DNA from: Streptomyces hoynatensis | GTDB taxonomy: Bacteria; Actinomycetota; Actinomycetes; Streptomycetales; Streptomycetaceae | Reading direction: 5' to 3' | DNA length: 64,000 bases | Assembly (NCBI RefSeq): GCF_003626535.1 | Contig: NZ_RBAL01000001.1 | Span: 310,001 to 374,000, forward strand | Part shown: piece by piece, positions 45,243 through 53,009 of the stretch | Layout of the letters: each line of letters begins with the position of its first letter | Numbering within the stretch: the first letter of the stretch is position 1 | Program-made: the position numbers and the translations under genes | Notes under the pieces: model-generated | Told to the model about the DNA's origin: nothing | The model's input: only the letters and a program-made list of their open reading frames with translations | Databases searched by the model: none

Positions 45243-46130
45243 GTGACGGCCAGCCGACTGCACGCCTTCAACCGGTACGAGATCAAGTACCTCATCCCCG
45301 TGGAAGAGGTGGCGCCGCTGCGGGAGGACCTCGCGCGGCGCCTCCAGGGCGACCCGTTCAGCCCGCCGGGCGGGTACGGGGTCTGGAGCCTCTACTACGA
45401 CACCCCGCAGCTGCGTTTCTACTGGGAGAAGATCCAGGGCCTGAAGTTCCGCAGGAAACTGCGCATCCGGCACTACGGCGACCTCTCCTCGCTGACCGAC
45501 GACTCGCCGGTCTACGTCGAGATCAAGCAGCGCGTGAACCGGGTCACCCAGAAGCGCCGCCTGCGGCTGCCGTACCGGGCGGCCAGGCTGCTGTGCGACC
45601 GAAGGACCGCGGTCGACCACGCGGAGCAGGAGCGGGCCTTCGTGCAGGAGGTCCTCGACCTCGCGGTGCGGCTCGACCTGCGGCCCACCGCCGTCACCGG
45701 CTACCAGCGTGAGGCGCTGGTCGGCCGTGACCAGGACACCGGGCTGCGCGTCACCTTCGACCGGCGAATCCGCGGCCGGGACCGGGACTTCCACCTCGGC
45801 ACCCAGGGCGCGGAGAACCGGTTCATCATCCCGCCCCGCCTGGCCGTCATGGAGATCAAGGTGAACGAGCGGGTCCCGTACTGGATCACCGACCTGACCG
45901 CGAAGCGGAATCTCAGCGTGGTGCGGGTCTCCAAGTACTGCCAGGGCATCGAGGCGTACGGAAGAGCCCCCCGCTCGGTGTTCCACGTCGCGGAGGAGGA
46001 CGTCACCCTCCCCGGACGCTCCCCCGCCGGCCGCCCCGGCCCCCACGCGGACCCGCACCCTCACGGCGGGACGCATCCCCACGCCCACGCCCACGCCCAC
46101 CCCGAGGAAGGCCCCCTCCATGTCGCTTGA
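45243..46130 (+). CDS. VTC-domain polyphosphate polymerase-like protein
   Basis: A 295-residue protein of the VTC/CYTH-type triphosphate-tunnel fold. Alternate-residue basic/acidic strands are visible: FNRYEIKYLIPV (about 8-19), KFRRKLRIRHYG, VYVEIKQRVNRVTQKRR, YQREALVG, VTFDRRIRGRD and VMEIKVNERVPYW. In yeast Vtc4 this fold makes polyphosphate from ATP. After residue 260 there is a His-rich tail (HADPHPHGGTHPHAHAHAHP) suggesting metal binding. GTG 45243 has the SD AAAGGAGAG. Overlaps the DUF4956 gene by 11 nt. Confidence 0.83.
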   Translation: MTASRLHAFNRYEIKYLIPVEEVAPLREDLARRLQGDPFSPPGGYGVWSLYYDTPQLRFYWEKIQGLKFRRKLRIRHYGDLSSLTDDSPVYVEIKQRVNRVTQKRRLRLPYRAARLLCDRRTAVDHAEQERAFVQEVLDLAVRLDLRPTAVTGYQREALVGRDQDTGLRVTFDRRIRGRDRDFHLGTQGAENRFIIPPRLAVMEIKVNERVPYWITDLTAKRNLSVVRVSKYCQGIEAYGRAPRSVFHVAEEDVTLPGRSPAGRPGPHADPHPHGGTHPHAHAHAHPEEGPLHVA

Positions 46131-46797
46131 TCTCCAGGATCTGAGCGGGACGTTCAGCACCGCCGACATCGTTCTCTGCCTCGCGCTCTCCTTCGCGCTG
46201 AGCATGATGACCGGCTTCGTGTACCGGGCCACCCACAGGAACGTCTCCTACAGCCAGTCCTATGTGCAGACGCTGGTCATCGTCGGCATGATCGTCTCGC
46301 TGATCCTGCTCGTCGTCGGCTCCAACCTGGCCCGCGCCTTCTCGCTGGTCGGGGCGCTCTCCGTGGTCCGGTTCCGCAACGCGATCAAGGAGACGCGGGA
46401 CGTCGGCTTCATCTTCCTGGTGATGGGCCTGGGCATGGCCTGCGGCGCCCGCTTCTACACGCTGGCCCTGATCGGCGGCGTCACCATCTGCGTGATCATC
46501 TTCGCGATGCACCGGTTCGACGTCTTCGCGCTGAACGTGCAGCGGCAGGTGGTCAAGGTGCAGGTGCCGGCCGGCGAGGATCACGCGCCCGCCATCGAGG
46601 ACGTCCTGGTCCGCTTCACCACCGAGTTCGAGCTGGTGAGCACCGAGTCCATCCGCGGCGGCGCCCTCACCGAGGTCTTCTACACCGTGCGCCTGAAGAA
46701 GGGCCACACGCCGGGCGAACTCGTCGCGGCGATACAGGAGCGGACGTACGGCCAGCGGGTCACGGTCCTCACCGGATACGACCAGACGGACCTGTGA
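46120..46797 (+). CDS. DUF4956 membrane protein
   Basis: A 225-residue protein with hydrophobic helices at about 14-33, 46-66 and 98-135 (DIVLCLALSFALSMMTGFVY; TLVIVGMIVSLILLVVGSNL; VGFIFLVMGLGMACGAR...GGVTICVIIFAM), then a soluble C-terminal alpha/beta domain of about 90 residues. Conserved SVVRFRNAIKETRD lies in a cytosolic loop. It sits between the VTC and CotH genes with overlaps on both sides (11 nt and 1 nt), so a stoichiometric complex is likely. Reasonable hypothesis: export channel or membrane anchor for the VTC product. Confidence 0.82.
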   Translation: MSLDLQDLSGTFSTADIVLCLALSFALSMMTGFVYRATHRNVSYSQSYVQTLVIVGMIVSLILLVVGSNLARAFSLVGALSVVRFRNAIKETRDVGFIFLVMGLGMACGARFYTLALIGGVTICVIIFAMHRFDVFALNVQRQVVKVQVPAGEDHAPAIEDVLVRFTTEFELVSTESIRGGALTEVFYTVRLKKGHTPGELVAAIQERTYGQRVTVLTGYDQTDL

Positions 46798-48623
46798 TGG
46801 GAGCGCTGCGGCGACGCCTTCCGGTCCGGGTGCGGCAGAACTGGCGGCCGGTGTCGGCGCTGGTGGCCGGCCTCGGGGTGCTGCTGGTGTTCTTCGGCAG
46901 CTCCCGGGTGAGCCCCTGGGTCACCAGCGCCTCGGACGGCGAGGGCGAGCAGATCGTCGAGAACATCTCCGGGGCCGTGGACCTCTACGACCGGTCGGTG
47001 GCGCACTCCATCCGCCTCGACTACGACGAGGACGACTACGCCGAGATGATGGAGGACTTCCAGGAGGACGGCGAGAAGAACTCCATCGAGGCCGACCTCA
47101 CCCTCGACGGCACCTTCATCGAGAGCGTGGGCCTCAGGCTCAAGGGCAACTCCACGCTCCAGAGCCTGCGTACCGGCGATTCCGCGCCCGGGGGCGGCCG
47201 GGCACCGGCGGAAGGCGGGGCCGGGCCCGACCAGGAACAGACGCAGGAGGGCCAGGAAGGACAAGAGGCTCAGGAGGGGCAGGGCGAAGGGGCGGGGGAG
47301 GTGCAACGTGGCTTCGGCGGCGGCGGGTTCGGCGGCATGGTGCAGCTCTCGCCGGACAAGCCCGAGGAACTGCCCTGGCTCATCAGCATCGACGAGTACG
47401 TCGAGGGCCGCGCCTACCAGGGGCACCAGGAGATCTCCGTCCGCCCGGGCAGCGACGGCCAGGTCCCGCTCAACGAGGCCGTGTCGCTGTCCCTGATGGA
47501 CGCCTCGGACCAGCCCGCGGAACGGTTCGCCTTCTCCTCCTTCGCCGTGAACGACCGGCCCACGACCACCCGGCTCGTGGTGGAGAACCCGGGGCCGAGC
47601 TACGGCGAGGCCACCGTCGGCACCAACGGGGTGCTCTACAAGGCGCGCGCCGGCAGCCGGTTCGCCTACCAGGGTGAGGACCCCACCGCGTACGAGGACG
47701 ACTTCAACCAGCTCACCAAGAAGGGCAGCCAGGACCTCCAGCCGGTGATCGACCTGATCAAGTGGGCCGAGGAGGCCACCGACGAGGAGTTCGCGGCCGA
47801 ACTGTCCGCGCACGTCGACGTCTCCTCCTTCGCGGACTACGTGGCGACGCAGAACCTGCTGCTGAACAACGACGACATGGCGGGCCCCGGCCGCAACTAC
47901 CTGCTGTGGTACGACCTGGACACCGGGAGGTTCTCCGTCCTGGGCTGGGACTTCAACCTGACCTTCAGCGGGGACCCGGCGCTGGGGCCCGAGGAGTCGA
48001 CCTCCATGGGCGGCGGCATGGGCCCGGGCGGCGGCGCCCTGGACGGCGCGGATCAAGGCACGCAGGACGGCGCGGATCAAGGCGCCCAGGACGGCGTGGC
48101 GGAAGGGGCGCAGCCCGCGCCCGGGGAGGGACAGGCCCCGCCGGACGCCCAGGGACAGGACGCCGCGGGGGCCGGCGAGCCCCCGCAGCTCCCGGAGGGC
48201 TTCCCGGCCGGCGGCCCGGCGAACGGAGCCGGCGGCTTCCCGGCCCCCGGAGTCCAGGAGGGTGGCACGGACGGCGGAGGGGACGGCGCAACGAACGGTG
48301 GGGGCGACGGCGGCGCGGCCGGGGACGAAGGGGCCCGAGGCGGCCCCGGCGGGGCCGGGGGCGGGATGACGGCGTCGAACACCCTCAAGGACCGCTTCCT
48401 GGAGCTCGACGCCTTCGACGAGGTCTACGCGGACGCCTACCGCGACCTCTACCAGCGGTTCTACGCCTCGGGCACGGCCGTGGACCTGCTGGACACGCTG
48501 GCCGGCCAGGCCGCGGACGCGGGCGCTGGAGGGTCTGAACTCGACGCCGCCGTGGAGCAGTTGCGCGGCACCCTCACCGAGCGCGCCGAGGCCCTGGCGG
48601 GCGAGGAGCTGATCGGCGGCTGA
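46797..48623 (+). CDS. CotH-family atypical kinase, membrane-anchored
   Basis: A 608-residue protein with one N-terminal helix (VSALVAGLGVLLVFFGSS) and a large outside domain. CotH features: the early VGLRLKGNSTL, RLVVENPGPSY, GVLYKARAGSRF with Lys, LLNNDDMAGPGRNYLLWYD and LGWDFNLTF, holding catalytic-type Lys and Asp residues known from spore CotH kinases. Two Gly/Gln/Glu-rich insertions (about 126-180 and 402-520) interrupt the fold. The ATG overlaps the DUF4956 stop by 1 nt. CotH proteins phosphorylate proteins in Bacillus spores; here it may modify a surface polymer or protein. Confidence 0.83.
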   Translation: MGALRRRLPVRVRQNWRPVSALVAGLGVLLVFFGSSRVSPWVTSASDGEGEQIVENISGAVDLYDRSVAHSIRLDYDEDDYAEMMEDFQEDGEKNSIEADLTLDGTFIESVGLRLKGNSTLQSLRTGDSAPGGGRAPAEGGAGPDQEQTQEGQEGQEAQEGQGEGAGEVQRGFGGGGFGGMVQLSPDKPEELPWLISIDEYVEGRAYQGHQEISVRPGSDGQVPLNEAVSLSLMDASDQPAERFAFSSFAVNDRPTTTRLVVENPGPSYGEATVGTNGVLYKARAGSRFAYQGEDPTAYEDDFNQLTKKGSQDLQPVIDLIKWAEEATDEEFAAELSAHVDVSSFADYVATQNLLLNNDDMAGPGRNYLLWYDLDTGRFSVLGWDFNLTFSGDPALGPEESTSMGGGMGPGGGALDGADQGTQDGADQGAQDGVAEGAQPAPGEGQAPPDAQGQDAAGAGEPPQLPEGFPAGGPANGAGGFPAPGVQEGGTDGGGDGATNGGGDGGAAGDEGARGGPGGAGGGMTASNTLKDRFLELDAFDEVYADAYRDLYQRFYASGTAVDLLDTLAGQAADAGAGGSELDAAVEQLRGTLTERAEALAGEELIGG

Positions 48624-48690
48624 GGCGCCGCGCCCCCGCCGCCGGCCGAGGCGCCGCGCCCCGTGGCCCCGACGCCCGTGGCCCGGCGCC

Positions 48691-48948
48691 TCAGGCCCCG
48701 GCGGGCCAGTAGCTGGTCCGCCAGGCGCCGGGGGCCGGGGCGGGCAGCGGGCGCGGCACGTTGCGCGCCGGGTCGGACCAGGCCGGGATGCGGGCCTGGC
48801 GGCTGGTGGCCTCGGCGCCGGCCGCGGCGGCGACGCGCGCCTGCACGACGGCGACGGCGGCGGCCAGCTCCTCCGGGGTCGGATTGCCCCGCACGATTCT
48901 GATCACGGCCACTCCCGGGTCGCTCGCGCCCTTCACCGGCCCGGTCAT
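48691..48948 (-). CDS. Acyl-CoA carboxylase epsilon subunit
   Basis: An 85-residue epsilon-type subunit with the family pattern VIRIVRGNPTPEELAAAVAVVQAR and C-terminal W...PGAWRTSYWPAG. In S. coelicolor such small subunits bridge the alpha and beta subunits of acyl-CoA carboxylase and raise activity. Start is ATG 48948 or GTG 48936; a TAGAAT overlapping the ATG may be a -10, favouring the later GTG. Normally adjacent to the beta gene; here a plus-strand oxidoreductase lies between them. Confidence 0.85.
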   Translation of the reverse strand: MTGPVKGASDPGVAVIRIVRGNPTPEELAAAVAVVQARVAAAAGAEATSRQARIPAWSDPARNVPRPLPAPAPGAWRTSYWPAGA

Positions 48949-49034
48949 TCTAGGCTCGCCCCGCGAGGACCCGGGCGCAGGAACCGGGCCGGGCAACGGA
49001 GCGGGACCGGGATGCGGAGTGGAGAGGCCCTGAC

Positions 49035-49955
49035 ATGCGCGCTGTGGTGATGCTCGACGCCGCGCCGGGCGAGCCCGTGGTGGCGGACGTGCCGGTGCCC
49101 CGGCCGGCCGAGGACGAACTGCTGGTCAAGGTCGCCGGGGCCTCCGTCAACGGCCTCGATGTGGCCGCGGCCTCCGGGCGGCTGGAGGCGGCGGCCGGGC
49201 GGCGCCGTCCCCTCGCGCTCGGCCGGGACTTCTCCGGCACCGTCGTCGCCATCGGGGCGGGGGTGACCGAGTTCGGCGTCGGCGAGGCGGTGTTCGGCGC
49301 GCTGCCGATGCCGGGCCGCGGCGTGGGCTCGCTGGCCGAGTACCTGACCGTGCCCGTGGGGCAGGGCGTCGCGCGGATTCCGGGCGGCGTCACCCCGCGG
49401 GACGCCGGGGTGCTCGCCGTGGCGGGCAGCGCGGCGCTGGCCGCGGTGGAGGCGGTGCGGCCGGAGCCGGGGGAGGCGGTCCTGGTGGTCGGCGCCACCG
49501 GGGGCGTCGGCTCCTTCGCCGTGCAGTACGCGGCGCAGCGCGGCGCCCGGGTGATCGCCACGGCGCGGCCCGGCGTGGAGACCCAGTTCGTGCGGGACCT
49601 GGCCGGCCGGGAGGGCCGGGTGGTGGACCGCAGCCGGGAGCTGACCGCGCAGGTCAGGCGGCTGGAGCCCGGGGGAGTCGCGGCCGTGCTGCACCTGGCG
49701 GGCGACGCCTCCCCGCTGCCCGGGCTGCTGGCGCCCGGCGGGCGCCTGGCCTCCACCCTCGGCCCCACGGCGCAGGGCGCCAGGGCCGTCACCGCGGACC
49801 CGGACGCGGCCACGCTAAAGCGGCTGGGCGAGGACGTCGCCGCGGGCCGCATCGAGGTCCGCATCACCCGCACCTACTCGCTGGGCGAGGCCCCCACGGC
49901 GTTCACGAATTTCGCCGCGGGCACCCTGGGCAAGCTGGCCGTCAGCGTGGCCTGA
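49035..49955 (+). CDS. MDR-family NADP-dependent oxidoreductase
   Basis: A 306-residue medium-chain reductase of the zinc-free quinone reductase type. N-domain: ASVNGLDVAAASG, GRDFSGTVVAIGAGV. Cofactor domain: VLVVGATGGVGSFAVQYAAQRGARVIATARP, with intact GxxGxxG-like loop. Start ATG 49035 has the SD GGAGAGG. It is inserted, on the opposite strand, between the carboxylase epsilon and beta genes, and codon use looks like its neighbours. Substrate unknown. Confidence 0.82.
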   Translation: MRAVVMLDAAPGEPVVADVPVPRPAEDELLVKVAGASVNGLDVAAASGRLEAAAGRRRPLALGRDFSGTVVAIGAGVTEFGVGEAVFGALPMPGRGVGSLAEYLTVPVGQGVARIPGGVTPRDAGVLAVAGSAALAAVEAVRPEPGEAVLVVGATGGVGSFAVQYAAQRGARVIATARPGVETQFVRDLAGREGRVVDRSRELTAQVRRLEPGGVAAVLHLAGDASPLPGLLAPGGRLASTLGPTAQGARAVTADPDAATLKRLGEDVAAGRIEVRITRTYSLGEAPTAFTNFAAGTLGKLAVSVA

Positions 49956-50009
49956 CCGGCGCGCGGCACGGCCCGGCGGCGGGCACGTCGGCGCGCCCGC
50001 CGTTCCGGC

Positions 50010-50066
50010 CCCTCCGGCACGGCCCCTTCCGGCACGGCCCCTTCCGGCACGGCCCCTTCCGGCACC
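50010..50066. repeat. 15-bp tandem repeat
   Basis: About four copies of GGCACGGCCCCTTCC in the spacer between the oxidoreductase and the carboxylase beta subunit. No gene. Probably arose by slippage. Confidence 0.75.
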
Positions 50067-50104
50067 CCTCGGAGACGGCCCTCCGCCGCCGCGCCCGGCC
50101 CGGG

Positions 50105-51691
50105 CTACAGCGGGATGTTCCCGTGCTTCCTCGGGGGCAGCTGCTCGCGCTTGGTGCGCAGGGCCCGCAGGCCCCGCACGATGTGGCGGCGGGTCTGCGA
50201 GGGCGGGATCACCGCGTCCACGTAGCCGCGCTCGGCGGCGACGTACGGGTTGAGCAGCGCGTCCTCGTACTCCCGGGTCAGGCGCTCGCGCGTCTCCTCC
50301 CGCTCCTGCTCCGAGTCGAGCGCCGCCAGGGTGCGCCGGTGCAGGATGTTCACCGCGCCCTGCGCCCCCATGACGGCGATCTGCGCCGTCGGCCAGGCGA
50401 GGTTGAGGTCGGCGCCCAGGTGCTTGGAGCCCATGACGTCGTAGGCCCCGCCGAAGGCCTTCCTGGTGATGACCGTGATCAGCGGCACGGTGGCCTCCGC
50501 GTAGGCGTAGATCAGCTTCGCGCCGCGCCGGATGATGCCGTTGTACTCCTGGTCCGTCCCCGGCAGGAAGCCCGGCACATCCACGAAGGTCAGCACGGGG
50601 ATGTTGAACGCGTCGCAGGTCCGCACGAACCTGGCCGCCTTCTCCGAGGCCTTGATGTCCAGGCACCCGGCGAACTGCAGCGGCTGGTTGGCCACCACCC
50701 CCACCGCGTGGCCCTCCACCCGGCCGAAGCCGGTGAGGATGTTCGGCGCGAACAGCGGCTGGGTCTCCAGGAACTCCCCGTCGTCGAGCACGCCCTCGAC
50801 GGCCTCGTGCATGTCGTAGGGCTGGTTGGCCGAGTCGGGGACCAGCGCGTCCAGCTCCAGGTCCTCCGCGGTGACCTCCAGGTCCGCGGGCTGCTCGTAG
50901 GCCGGCGGCTCGGAGAGGTTGTTGGAAGGCAGGTAGGACAGCAGGGCCCTGACGTAGTCGATGGCGTCCTTCTCGTCGCCCGCCATGTGGTGCGCCACCC
51001 CGGAGAGCGTGTTGTGGGTCCGCGCGCCCCCGAGGTCCTCGAAGCCGACGTCCTCGCCGGTCACCGTCTTGATCACATCCGGGCCCGTGATGAACATGTG
51101 GGAGGTCTGATCGACCATCACCGTGAAGTCCGTGATCGCGGGGGAGTAGACGGCGCCGCCCGCGCAGGGCCCCAGGATCAGCGAGATCTGCGGCACCACC
51201 CCGGAGGCGTGGACGTTGCGCCGGAAGATCTCCGCGAACAGGCCGAGCGCCGCGACCCCCTCCTGAATCCGCGCCCCGCCGCCGTCGTTGATCCCGATGA
51301 CGGGGCAGCCCGTCTTCAGCGCGAAGTCGAGGACCTTGACGATCTTCTCGCCGTAGACCTCGCCGAGCGAGCCGCCGAAGACCGTGAAGTCCTGCGAGTA
51401 CACGCAGACCGGCCTGCCGTCCACCGTGCCGTAGCCGGTGACGACCCCGTCGCCGTAGGGCCGGTTCCGCTCGATGCCGAAGGTGGTGGCCCGGTGCCTG
51501 GCGAACTCGTCGAGCTCGGTGAACGAGCCCTCGTCGAGCAGCAGGTCGATCCGCTCACGGGCCGTCAGCTTGCCCTTGGCGTGCTGCTTCTCCACCGCCC
51601 TCGCCGACCCCGCGTGGGCCGCCTCGGCCGTACGGCGTGCGAGGTCCGCCAGCTTGCCCGCGGTGGTGTGGATGTCGTCAGCGTCGGACAC
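50105..51691 (-). CDS. pccB: Acyl-CoA carboxylase beta subunit (carboxyltransferase)
   Basis: A 528-residue carboxyltransferase of the propionyl/acetyl-CoA class. Two crotonase-like domains are visible: [82 protein letters not shown] and [15 protein letters not shown]. Transfers CO2 from biotin to propionyl- or acetyl-CoA, working with the alpha and epsilon subunits here. GTG 51691 has the SD GAGGAGG about 10 nt upstream. Divergent from the biotin ligase region. Confidence 0.93.
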   Translation of the reverse strand: MSDADDIHTTAGKLADLARRTAEAAHAGSARAVEKQHAKGKLTARERIDLLLDEGSFTELDEFARHRATTFGIERNRPYGDGVVTGYGTVDGRPVCVYSQDFTVFGGSLGEVYGEKIVKVLDFALKTGCPVIGINDGGGARIQEGVAALGLFAEIFRRNVHASGVVPQISLILGPCAGGAVYSPAITDFTVMVDQTSHMFITGPDVIKTVTGEDVGFEDLGGARTHNTLSGVAHHMAGDEKDAIDYVRALLSYLPSNNLSEPPAYEQPADLEVTAEDLELDALVPDSANQPYDMHEAVEGVLDDGEFLETQPLFAPNILTGFGRVEGHAVGVVANQPLQFAGCLDIKASEKAARFVRTCDAFNIPVLTFVDVPGFLPGTDQEYNGIIRRGAKLIYAYAEATVPLITVITRKAFGGAYDVMGSKHLGADLNLAWPTAQIAVMGAQGAVNILHRRTLAALDSEQEREETRERLTREYEDALLNPYVAAERGYVDAVIPPSQTRRHIVRGLRALRTKREQLPPRKHGNIPL

Positions 51692-51787
51692 CGGCCGGTC
51701 CTCCTCGTCCTCGGGGCGCCCTGGTGGCTACCGCACCGTAGGGTAACGGCGCGTCCCACGCGGGCAGCCGCGGCCCCGGCCCCCGCA

Positions 51788-51793
51788 TAGGGT
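51788..51793 (+). promoter_or_regulatory. -10 box (TAGGGT) for a leaderless birA transcript
   Basis: TAGGGT ends exactly 7 nt before GTG 51801, the layout seen at many genes here. It implies a leaderless mRNA starting with a small ORF that leads into birA. Confidence 0.55.
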
Positions 51794-51800
51794 GGGCGGC

Positions 51801-51920
51801 GTGAGCGAGCCGAAAGCGAACGAGGAAGGCGCGGCCCGCGGGCCGGGCGCGGCGCGCGGCCCGGCGGCCGCGGCCCGGGGCGGGGGCGCGGGAGCGAGGG
51901 CGCGCGGGGTGGCGCGATGA
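51801..51920 (+). CDS. Small leader ORF coupled to birA
   Basis: A 39-codon ORF (MSEPKANEEGAARGP...) starts with GTG at the inferred transcription start and ends with TGA overlapping the birA ATG (ATGA, 51917-51920). It is Ala/Arg/Gly-rich and out of frame with birA. Coupled initiation would explain why birA has no convincing SD of its own. May be a translated non-functional leader. Confidence 0.4.
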   Translation: MSEPKANEEGAARGPGAARGPAAAARGGGAGARARGVAR

Positions 51921-52780
51921 GCCCCGCGCCGGGCGGCCGGTGGTCCGACCTCGACCGGCCGCCGCTGGACCCCAGGGCGCTGCGGCGGGCGCTGATCGTC
52001 CCCGGCGGGCTGTGGACCCGCCTCGACGTCACCGAGGTCACCGGCTCCACCAACGCCGACCTCGCCGCCGCGGCCGCCCGGGGCGAGGCGACGGCCGGGG
52101 CGGTGCTGATCGCCGAGGAGCAGACCAGGGGCCGCGGGCGCCTGGGCCGCACCTGGAGCGCCCCGGCGCGCTCGGGGCTCTTCTTCTCGGTGCTGCTCGA
52201 CCCCGCGCGCGACGGCGTTCCCGAGCGGCACCTCACCTGGCTCCCGCTGCTGGCCGGGGTGGCCGTCGCCACCGCGCTGGCCCGCGCCGCCGGCGTGGAC
52301 ACCTCTCTGAAGTGGCCCAACGATCTGCTGGTCGGCGTGGACGGTGCGGAGCGCAAGTTCGGCGGGATACTCGCCGAGCGCGTCGAGCAGGCGGGCGGCG
52401 CCGTCGTGCTCGGCATCGGCCTCAACGTGTCGCTGCGCGCCGGGGAGCTGCCCGTCCCCCAGGCCGGTTCCCTGCTGCTGGCCGGCGCCCGCTCCACCGA
52501 CCGCGACCCGCTGCTGCGGGCCGTGCTGCGGGCGCTCGCCGACTGGTACGGCCGCTGGACCGCCGCGGCGGGCGATCCGGCGGCCAGCGGGCTGCATGCC
52601 GCCTACGCCGCGGGCTGCGCGACCCTCGGCCGCGAGGTGCGGGCCGAGCTGCCTGGCGGCGGGGAGCTGAGGGGCGAGGCGAGGGCGCTCGACGGCGACG
52701 GACGCCTGGTCATCGCGACGCGGGAGGGCACCCGCCACGAGGTGGCCGCGGCGGACATCATCCACCTCCGTGCGACGTGA
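51917..52780 (+). CDS. birA: Biotin-[acetyl-CoA carboxylase] ligase
   Basis: A 287-residue biotin protein ligase with no N-terminal HTH (group I, enzyme only). Catalytic domain: TGSTNADL, IAEEQTRGRGRLGRTWSAP (biotinyl-AMP loop GRGRLGR), LKWPNDLLVG and GGILAERV with VVLGIGLNVS; C-terminal SH3-like domain to the end. It attaches biotin to Lys557 of the alpha subunit encoded at 39-41 kb. Location beside the beta subunit is normal for actinobacteria. Confidence 0.92.
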   Translation: MSPAPGGRWSDLDRPPLDPRALRRALIVPGGLWTRLDVTEVTGSTNADLAAAAARGEATAGAVLIAEEQTRGRGRLGRTWSAPARSGLFFSVLLDPARDGVPERHLTWLPLLAGVAVATALARAAGVDTSLKWPNDLLVGVDGAERKFGGILAERVEQAGGAVVLGIGLNVSLRAGELPVPQAGSLLLAGARSTDRDPLLRAVLRALADWYGRWTAAAGDPAASGLHAAYAAGCATLGREVRAELPGGGELRGEARALDGDGRLVIATREGTRHEVAAADIIHLRAT

Positions 52781-52798
52781 CATAAGGCACAGCTGCCG

Positions 52799-52804
52799 TA
52801 GGGT
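52799..52804 (+). promoter_or_regulatory. -10 box (TAGGGT) upstream of the cyclase gene
   Basis: TAGGGT ends 7 nt before GTG 52812, again the leaderless pattern. The transcript would begin with a 65-codon ORF that overlaps the start of the cyclase gene. Confidence 0.5.
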
Positions 52805-52811
52805 GGGGGCC

Positions 52812-53009
52812 GTGACGCGCGAGCGACGCCCCCCCGCCTGCGGGAGCCTGCGGACTACGTCCGGCCGGGTCCCCGCTGCCGCCGCTCGGGCGGATCAGCC
52901 AGCTGAGGACCGCGCGCGCCGCAGGCGCGGTGGAGCGACGAACGGTAGGGCAGTGCACAGCGACGGGATGCGCATCCTGAGGGCGGGCGAGGGCCGTGGC
53001 CGAGTCTGA
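52812..53009 (+). CDS. Arg-rich 65-aa upstream ORF before the cyclase
   Basis: From GTG 52812 to TGA 53007-53009 in a frame different from the cyclase, overlapping its start by 14 nt. Rich in Arg, Ala and Gly, with a putative leaderless start. No similarity recognised. It may be a real leader for translation of the cyclase or simply an open stretch in GC-rich DNA. Confidence 0.3.
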   Translation: MTRERRPPACGSLRTTSGRVPAAAARADQPAEDRARRRRGGATNGRAVHSDGMRILRAGEGRGRV

